Assembly: GCF_947305105.1 (NCBI RefSeq)
Contig: NZ_CAMZCS010000024.1
Coordinates: forward strand, 1-51,399
Direction of reading: 5' to 3'
Length of the DNA: 51,399 nt
From: an uncultured Fibrobacter sp.
GTDB taxonomy: Bacteria; Fibrobacterota; Fibrobacteria; Fibrobacterales; Fibrobacteraceae
In this document: piece by piece, positions 45,910-51,399 of the stretch
Layout: each line of letters opens with the position of its first letter
Numbering within the stretch: position 1 is the first letter of the stretch
Program-made: the position numbers and the translations under genes
The notes under the pieces: generated by a model
What the model was told of the DNA's origin: nothing
The model's input: only the letters and a program-made list of their open reading frames with translations
Databases searched by the model: none

Positions 45910-47187
45910 GGGCCTTGCCAGTATTGCGATTTTTTCACCGTAGGCGCGGGTGTAGAAGAGTATGGCGGATTCTTTGCCCTTGGGTTTGAGCCGTGCGATT
46001 TCGGCGTCGGGGTCGAGTTTGACTCCGCGGAGCTTTATCGTGAGGCGGCCTACATTGTGCGCCCTGAGCATGTTGCGGACGGCGCTGGTGGAAATGTCGG
46101 TGCGGTCGACGACTTCGTAGCAGGAAAATCCGGGCGAGGGGAGGGGCGTATCGCTAGATACGTAGGCGATGCCTTCGGAGATGAGGTGGGCTACGGGGTC
46201 GTGGGCCAGCGCCGCGATTCCGAAAAGGCGGCTGCGCACGAGGACCGCGGCGGGTTCCGAGATGTACTTGGATAGTTCGCCGAGAGGGAGGTCCGACTGG
46301 CTGCTTGCGGTGCGGTAGACTCTGTCGCGACCTTCCATTTGCAGGTTTTCGTCGAAATGGCGCTGTTCAGCTTCGTCGCGGGTCTCGCGTGCAGCATCGC
46401 GGGGGGCTTCCCATTGGGCGATGGCATTGCCCTCTTTGTCGACGATGACGGCGCGGACGGTGCCCGGGGCACGGGCGAGTTCGCCGAAGAGGACGAGGCA
46501 TTCGCGACAGTCGGAATGCTTGCCGATGTAGAGAATTTCGGTGTCGTGGGGAATTTCGCCAACGGGGTAGCCGGGCGGGAGTTTCGCCATGCCGCCCTTG
46601 TAGTGCTTCGCGATGTCGAGGACTTCGGCAAAGGTGGGCGAGAGGTTGTTCAGGTCGCGCTGGTTGTCGCCCTCGTCCGTGCGCCGGGCCGGGTCGATGG
46701 TGAAGTAGTCGGCGGGGGATTTGGCAAAGGCTTCCTTGACATCGGCCAGGACGGCTTCGCCGTCGCCGCGCATCACGCATGCGTTATGGCTGTACATGGT
46801 GATGCGGTCTTCGTCCAGGTCTACTCCGGTGACCTTGAGTTCGCGCGGCAGGAAAAAGCTGTCCCCGCCCATGCCGCAGCATAGGTCGTGTACGCTTTTT
46901 CCTCTGGCCTCCTCGCCGTTTGGCCAGAGAGTCGCCTTGTAGCGGCCGATGTCCTGGGCGGTGCTCTGTTCCAGGGCGAGCTTGTCGCACAGGAGGAACG
47001 CTTTGCTTGCCCCGAACTTTTCGCGGAATTTGGGCACGAGCGCCATGTAGTCCATGATGGCGGCGCGCTCGTCGAAACTGTACTTTTTGGCGAGTGCGCT
47101 TGATACCTGCAACTTGTCCATTTTTTTCGCAAGGGCGCCTTGGATGAACTCCTGCACGGCAGTCGATGTCAGCAATTCCTTTAGCAT
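45886..47187 (-). CDS. class I SAM-dependent methyltransferase with THUMP-like C-terminal domain
   Basis: 433 residues from ATG 47187. The N-terminal 90 residues are helical. The SAM-binding motif DLCCGMGGDSFFLP and the following VTGVDLDEDR mark a class I methyltransferase, and TIDPARR is the acceptor-side motif IV. The C-terminal part (YEVVDRTDISTSAVRNML, VGRLTIKLRGVKLDP) fits the THUMP-like domain usually fused to this group. Members probably modify RNA, but the target is unknown. The last seven residues (EPPASNH) are encoded by the repeat array, so the natural C-terminus has been replaced or extended by repeat DNA. Confidence 0.85.
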   Translation of the reverse strand: MLKELLTSTAVQEFIQGALAKKMDKLQVSSALAKKYSFDERAAIMDYMALVPKFREKFGASKAFLLCDKLALEQSTAQDIGRYKATLWPNGEEARGKSVHDLCCGMGGDSFFLPRELKVTGVDLDEDRITMYSHNACVMRGDGEAVLADVKEAFAKSPADYFTIDPARRTDEGDNQRDLNNLSPTFAEVLDIAKHYKGGMAKLPPGYPVGEIPHDTEILYIGKHSDCRECLVLFGELARAPGTVRAVIVDKEGNAIAQWEAPRDAARETRDEAEQRHFDENLQMEGRDRVYRTASSQSDLPLGELSKYISEPAAVLVRSRLFGIAALAHDPVAHLISEGIAYVSSDTPLPSPGFSCYEVVDRTDISTSAVRNMLRAHNVGRLTIKLRGVKLDPDAEIARLKPKGKESAILFYTRAYGEKIAILARPEPPASNH

Positions 47188-47453
47188 GATGCAAAAGCAA
47201 TTTAGCTTTTTAACCTGTTGCGGCGCTAGCAAGGCGCATGCAAAAAACAGGTACGAAGTAGGATGAATGAGCGGATGCCGTCGCTACTATTAGATAGTTT
47301 GGACTTAGTGTAAAAATTCCGAAACATGAACGTGGCCACTTTTTACTTTATGCAAGTAATTCTTTTTTTTGACACCGAACATTTAATATATTTCGTTGCA
47401 GACTTTGGGCCGGCATGTCCGGTCTGACCTATTTTCATTAATAAAGGAAAAAT
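47188..47453. promoter_or_regulatory. divergent intergenic region with DsbA-like gene promoter
   Basis: 266 bases without a gene. TATATT at 47387-47392 is the likely -10 box of the DsbA-like gene; the TTGACA at 47369 is only 12 bases upstream and thus not a normal -35. The leader then has a small hairpin (GCCGG/CCGGT) and AAAGGA before ATG 47454. ACCTGTT/AACAGGT at about 47211-47247 is a possible operator or hairpin near the methyltransferase side. Confidence 0.45.
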
Positions 47454-48188
47454 ATGAAACACTTCTCTATTGTCGCTATGGCATTTCTCGTTGTCGGTTT
47501 GGTCGGATGCAACCAGGCTTCTGCCGGCGGGTCGTTCAACCAGCAGGCTCGCCTGGACAGCCTTGAAAAGGATTTCAAGATTGTCAAGGAAGAATTCGAA
47601 ATCATCAAGTACGCTCTCGACAAGCGTGGCATTTCTCTCGAACAGGCCCGCGCCGAGATGGAAGCCGATAACAAGGTCTGGGACATCCCGGACGAAGACA
47701 GCCCGGTTTTTGGCAACACCAAGGATCCGAAGCTCACCATCGTCGAGTTCACCGAATTCCAGTGCCCGTACTGCTCTCGTATCGCTCCTACGATGAAGGA
47801 ACTCAACCAGAAGTACCCGGACAAAATCAAGTTCGTCTACAAGCACTTCCCGCTCAGCTTCCATGCTAACGCCCAGGCCGCTGCCGCAGCCTCCATCGCC
47901 GCCCACAAGCAGGGCAAGTTCTGGGAATTCCGCTATGCGCTCGCTCCGCACAGCCGCGAACTCAGCGATTCTATGTATGTCGCCGTGGCTAAGGAAGTTG
48001 GCCTCGATATCGAAAAGTTCAAGAAGGACATGGTTCTCGACTCTGCTATGATGGCCCGCATCGACAAGGACTTCCAACTGGGTGTCAAGGTCGGCGTTCA
48101 GGGGACCCCGAATTTCTACATCAACGGCAAGCGCCAGGACCGCTTCTCTCCGGAACTGGTCGAAAAGCTCCTGAAGGAAGCCAAGTAA
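47454..48188 (+). CDS. DsbA-family thiol-disulfide oxidoreductase, lipoprotein
   Basis: 244 residues. Lipobox VGLVGC (Cys19), so it is anchored in a membrane facing the periplasm. A coiled-coil-like segment (about 30-72) precedes the thioredoxin fold. The redox site is FQCPYC (Cys104, Cys107), and the cis-Pro loop is VQGTPNFYING. It likely forms or shuffles disulfides in exported proteins; the Cys-rich FISUMP and fibro-slime lipoproteins in this window are plausible clients. No DsbB or VKOR partner is adjacent. A strong terminator separates it from the endoglucanase gene. Confidence 0.93.
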   Translation: MKHFSIVAMAFLVVGLVGCNQASAGGSFNQQARLDSLEKDFKIVKEEFEIIKYALDKRGISLEQARAEMEADNKVWDIPDEDSPVFGNTKDPKLTIVEFTEFQCPYCSRIAPTMKELNQKYPDKIKFVYKHFPLSFHANAQAAAAASIAAHKQGKFWEFRYALAPHSRELSDSMYVAVAKEVGLDIEKFKKDMVLDSAMMARIDKDFQLGVKVGVQGTPNFYINGKRQDRFSPELVEKLLKEAK

Positions 48189-48195
48189 CGTTTAC

Positions 48196-48234
48196 AACTG
48201 TAACCGGCGGATGTTCCGTCGGTTGCAGTTTTTT
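48196..48234 (+). terminator. terminator after the DsbA-like gene
   Basis: A 16-bp stem with two G-U pairs (starting AACTGTAACC and ending GGTTGCAGTT), loop TGT, then six T. The longest terminator in the window. Confidence 0.92.
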
Positions 48235-48247
48235 GATTTGAGAAAAT

Positions 48248-48253
48248 TATATT
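48248..48253 (+). promoter_or_regulatory. -10 box TATATT of the GH51 endoglucanase gene
   Basis: TATATT about 40 bases before ATG 48293, with AAAGGA as ribosome-binding site. The -35 would overlap the end of the preceding terminator. Confidence 0.45.
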
Positions 48254-48292
48254 CTTGAAAGATTTTAAAACACAAACCAAAGGATGCTAATC

Positions 48293-51200
48293 ATGATGAA
48301 GCAAACTATGAAGGTCGCCGCGATTGCCGCAATGGGCATGGCCGTGGCCGTAATGGCGCAGCCGAAGCAGCCGAAGACGGTCGTTTACAAGTTCTTTGAC
48401 GAACAGTATCGTCAGGGCGGGTTCGACTATGCTTATGGTGGCACGAGCAAGGGCGTCACGATTACCAAGGACGGCGGTTACAAGTCCAAGGCTGCCTTGA
48501 ACATCAAACTGGACCCGAAGGAATACTCCGGTGCCTCCATCTGCTTGTACAACGAATTCTTCGACCTGAATAAGTTCATGCTCGATTCCAAGGTCGAGTT
48601 CATGATCAAGGGCAAGAACGGCGGCGAAAACGTCAAGATTGGCCTCCTCGACGAAGAAGTCAGCGACGGCAAGAAGACGCAGGTCGTGCTCCCGATGAAC
48701 AAGTACATTCAGGGTGGTGCTGTGACGAAGGACTGGAAGAAGGTTTCCATCCCTCTCGTGGACTTCCCGGACCGCGGCCTCTACTGGGACAACACCCGCA
48801 AGTCTGAATTCCCGGCCCGCATCGACTGGGACAAGATTGCGGAAATCCGCTTCTCCATCGACAAGAGCGGTGCCTCCGAATTTGAAATCTGGGTAGACAA
48901 CATCGAAATCGTGAAGGGCAACAAGAAGGCCCCGCCGAAGAAGAAGATGATCTACTGGGACGAAAACAACGACGTCATCGACGGCCCGAAGAACCCCGAA
49001 AAGCTCGACGGCAAGGCCAAGACGCTCGCTACGTTCTACTCCGACGGCCTCAAGGGCTTCAGCTACAGCTACGGTGGTCTCACTGCCCAGCGCGAAGCTC
49101 AGTCCAAGACCCAGGGCAACAAGAATGTGCTCGCCATGTACATCGACAACAACGACTGGTCCGGTGTGACCTACTCGCTGGGCGAAGGCAAGTACATCGA
49201 CCTCTCCAAGGTCCGCAACAAGGGTGGCCTCTACTTCTGGATCAAGGGTAAGCTCGGCGGCGAAAAGCTGTACGTGGGTATCCTCGACAACCAGGGCAAC
49301 GACGTGAAGAGCCAGACCAAGGTCGGCCTCAACGACTGGGCCAAGGTCAGCAAGGATTGGCAGCTCGTCAAGATTCCTCTGAAGCGTTTCATGGATAAGG
49401 GCAAGGCTTGGGATGCTAACAAGCAGGCCGAAGTCGCCAAGGACATGAAGTGGAACAAGATTCAGGAAATCCGCTTCTCTGTGGGCAAGGGCGAAAACCA
49501 GGGTGAACCGGGCAAGCCGGCTCCTGTGACCGTCTTCGTCGACCAGATTACCTTCACCGAGAACATCGACTGGGTTGACCCGGACCTCAAGTGGGATAGC
49601 TTCAAGTCTACGGCTAAGGATCTCGTGATTTCTGACTTCGAAGGCAAGTACGGCAGCGAGACCTGGGAACCGGCATTCGGTCCCAAGTCCCAGCTCAAGT
49701 TCAAGATCGAAAACTGCCCCGAATTCAAGAGCAACTGCTTGAACATCGAACACTACCTCCTCGCCGACTGGGTCGACGTCGTGCTCGACATGAACAAGCG
49801 CGGCCGTCCGGCTGCTGACCGCGACTGGACCAAGCACTGGGGCATCATGTTCGACGTGTACTCCGAAAAGGCTTGGCAGTCCATCACCGTGCAGGTGCAG
49901 GATGCCGGCAACGAAATCTTCGTTTCCAACGTCGGTGCTCCGAAGGGCAAGACCACTCTGCTCGTGCCGTTCCGCACCTTCGGCAAGTTCCCGTACTACC
50001 AGCCGCCTAACGCTGTCGAAAACGGCATCTTCGACCTGAAGGGTGTCGTTGCTCTCGACTTCAAGCCGAGTGGCGAAGGTACTGCCGGTGGCTTCAAGAT
50101 TGACAACATCAGACTCACCAACCAGCGCGAAGTCAAGGCCAAGGAACGTCCGGCCGTCATCAAGGTGGCCATCAAGGGTTCTAACGACGTGCTCAACCAG
50201 GAAATCTCCGGTGGCCTGTTCGGTATCAACGCCGCCCTCTGGGATGGCGACATGCTCGACAACAAGAACTTCAAGGTCCAGACTCGCGACTTCGTGAAGC
50301 GCATCAACCACGGTATCGTCCGTTATCCGGGTGGTCTCCGTGCTGATGACGACCACTGGAAGGAAATTCTCGACAACCACGACTGGATGGTCGACACCGA
50401 CGAATTCCTCGAATGGTTGAAGAAGACCGGCTCCAACGCCATGTTCACCGTGAACTTCGGTTCCGGCACCGAACAGGAAGCTGCCGCTTGGGTGAAGCAC
50501 ACCAACATCGACAAGAAGGCCGGCATCCTCTACTGGGAAATCGGTAACGAAGTCTATGGTAACTGGCACCCGTACTACGAAAAGTATGGTAAGGACGGCG
50601 GTACTATCTACGGTAAGCGCGCCCGCAAGTTCATCGAAGCCATGAAGAAAGTCGACCCGACCATCAAGGTGGCTGTGCTCGGCGTTCTCGAAGGCGACTG
50701 GAACGAAAAGGTGCTCAAGGAAACCGGTGACATCGCTGACGGTCTTATCGTCCACCACTATCCGCAGCACTTCGGCGAAGAAAACGACTTCGCGCTCCTC
50801 TCTGCTCCGCAGACTCTCACCGCTATCTACGAACGCCTGCACAAGGTCGTGGACAAGTGGACTGCCCACTACAAGAAGGACAAGAAGATCGAACTCTGGC
50901 TCACCGAATGGAACTCTGTCGACTTCAACCCGGGCCCGCAGACTCTCTCTGTCGAGAACGGCTTGTTCGTCGCCGACTACCTCGGTATGCTCGCCACCGA
51001 AAACGTGGACAACGCCCAGTACTGGGATATCCATAACGACATCACTCCGGAAGGCGGTGACTATGGTTACCTGACCCGTTCCGGTGAAAACTGCATGAAC
51101 TGCCCGCGTCCGAGCTACTGGGCCTTCCAGATGGCTTCCGACGCTCTCCGCGGCAAGCTCATGAAGACGACGATTACCGGTGACGAAGATGCTCTCCTCA

Positions 51201-51399
51201 CGGCCTACTACACCGTGAAGGGCAAGAAGAAGCAGCTGTTGCTCGTGAACAAGAGCCCCTACAGCGACTTCGACATCAAGCTCGACATCGACGGCTTCAA
51301 GGGTAAGGCCAAGGTCCAGACTCTGGACAAGACCTCCGAAAAGCTGAAGGAAGGCTGGGCCAACGACCCGTCCAAGAAGGCTAAGACTGTCGATATCTC
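48293..51399 (+). CDS. celF: GH51 endoglucanase with three N-terminal CBM11-type jelly-roll domains (3' end cut by window)
   Basis: I translated 1035 codons from ATG 48293; no stop is reached. The signal peptide ends at AVMAQ (about residue 22). Three similar jelly-roll modules follow (about 28-208, 235-422 and 440-612), each ending in a VDNI- or VDQI-type strand (IWVDNIEI, VFVDQITF, KIDNIRL) as in CBM11. The GH51 catalytic part starts near 620. Acid/base Glu753 is in YWEIGNEVYGNW and nucleophile Glu872 in LWLTEWNS. A beta-sandwich follows, which the window cuts. The plan matches endoglucanase F of F. succinogenes, a major cellulose-binding cellulase; the symbol rests on that recognition. Codon use is extremely biased, as in a highly expressed gene. 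Confidence 0.93.
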   Translation, partial: MMKQTMKVAAIAAMGMAVAVMAQPKQPKTVVYKFFDEQYRQGGFDYAYGGTSKGVTITKDGGYKSKAALNIKLDPKEYSGASICLYNEFFDLNKFMLDSKVEFMIKGKNGGENVKIGLLDEEVSDGKKTQVVLPMNKYIQGGAVTKDWKKVSIPLVDFPDRGLYWDNTRKSEFPARIDWDKIAEIRFSIDKSGASEFEIWVDNIEIVKGNKKAPPKKKMIYWDENNDVIDGPKNPEKLDGKAKTLATFYSDGLKGFSYSYGGLTAQREAQSKTQGNKNVLAMYIDNNDWSGVTYSLGEGKYIDLSKVRNKGGLYFWIKGKLGGEKLYVGILDNQGNDVKSQTKVGLNDWAKVSKDWQLVKIPLKRFMDKGKAWDANKQAEVAKDMKWNKIQEIRFSVGKGENQGEPGKPAPVTVFVDQITFTENIDWVDPDLKWDSFKSTAKDLVISDFEGKYGSETWEPAFGPKSQLKFKIENCPEFKSNCLNIEHYLLADWVDVVLDMNKRGRPAADRDWTKHWGIMFDVYSEKAWQSITVQVQDAGNEIFVSNVGAPKGKTTLLVPFRTFGKFPYYQPPNAVENGIFDLKGVVALDFKPSGEGTAGGFKIDNIRLTNQREVKAKERPAVIKVAIKGSNDVLNQEISGGLFGINAALWDGDMLDNKNFKVQTRDFVKRINHGIVRYPGGLRADDDHWKEILDNHDWMVDTDEFLEWLKKTGSNAMFTVNFGSGTEQEAAAWVKHTNIDKKAGILYWEIGNEVYGNWHPYYEKYGKDGGTIYGKRARKFIEAMKKVDPTIKVAVLGVLEGDWNEKVLKETGDIADGLIVHHYPQHFGEENDFALLSAPQTLTAIYERLHKVVDKWTAHYKKDKKIELWLTEWNSVDFNPGPQTLSVENGLFVADYLGMLATENVDNAQYWDIHNDITPEGGDYGYLTRSGENCMNCPRPSYWAFQMASDALRGKLMKTTITGDEDALLTAYYTVKGKKKQLLLVNKSPYSDFDIKLDIDGFKGKAKVQTLDKTSEKLKEGWANDPSKKAKTVDI

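Noticed and set aside
47369-47374. TTGACA as -35 of the DsbA-like gene
   Set aside because: It is only 12 bases from the TATATT box, too close for a normal promoter.
48287-51034. 915-codon open frame antisense to the GH51 endoglucanase
   Set aside because: The plus strand encodes a clear CBM11-GH51 enzyme. The antisense frame stays open only because the endoglucanase uses very few codons; its product is low-complexity Val/Asp/His-rich without motifs.

Overview
The window looks like a chromosome segment of Fibrobacter (F. succinogenes or a close relative). The diagnostic genes are two lipoproteins with the F. succinogenes major paralogous (FISUMP) domain behind poly-Ser linkers, a fibro-slime domain lipoprotein, a GH51 cellulase with three N-terminal jelly-roll modules of the endoglucanase F type, a secreted GH10 xylanase, and a very large surface protein with a type IX secretion (T9SS)-like C-terminal domain. 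There is no phage, CRISPR array, rRNA operon or insertion sequence. One Rpn-type nuclease gene is the only mobile-element-like gene. The single RNA gene is tRNA-Asn(GTT).

Layout. 1-5 kb: 5' part of nifJ (PFOR), an N-formylglutamate amidohydrolase/C39-like pair, radA and an exported pentapeptide-repeat protein. 5-10 kb: a geranylgeranyl-reductase-like flavoprotein, sufE, a membrane protein, tsaE, nspC and an exported Ala/Pro-rich protein. 10-13 kb: FecCD-type permease, ABC ATPase and a Tiki/GumN-like lipoprotein, tightly coupled. 13-17 kb: rho-proC-sigma-54 activator on the minus strand. 17-20 kb: folK-deoxynucleoside kinase-panC, then a FISUMP lipoprotein. 20-25 kb: Rpn nuclease, argH, apt, a YhcC-type radical SAM gene and a TM2 protein. 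25-27 kb: xylanase, a small membrane protein and yciH. 27.5-38.5 kb: a FecR-domain protein, a beta-helix/outer-membrane-barrel protein and the 1699-residue T9SS-like cargo, then nfo. 38.6-41.4 kb: tRNA-Asn and a FISUMP/fibro-slime pair. 41.5-45.1 kb: a possible surface-polysaccharide O-acylation cluster (MBOAT) with exported proteins of unknown function. 45-51.4 kb: ung, a THUMP-like methyltransferase, a DsbA-like lipoprotein and the truncated endoglucanase.

Two non-coding themes run through the window. First, at least six spacers in front of start codons are filled with degenerate tandem arrays of 7-base units. The unit differs between loci but the period is always 7; one array folds into an intergenic hairpin and one has overrun the 3' end of a gene. 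Second, several genes (radA, nspC, folK, the exported protein at 41506, and probably others) have a TATATT-like -10 box ending only 6-7 bases before the start codon and no Shine-Dalgarno sequence, which predicts leaderless mRNAs. The FecR/barrel/T9SS-cargo operon and the FecCD-ATPase-Tiki cluster are the best candidates for undescribed protein systems.
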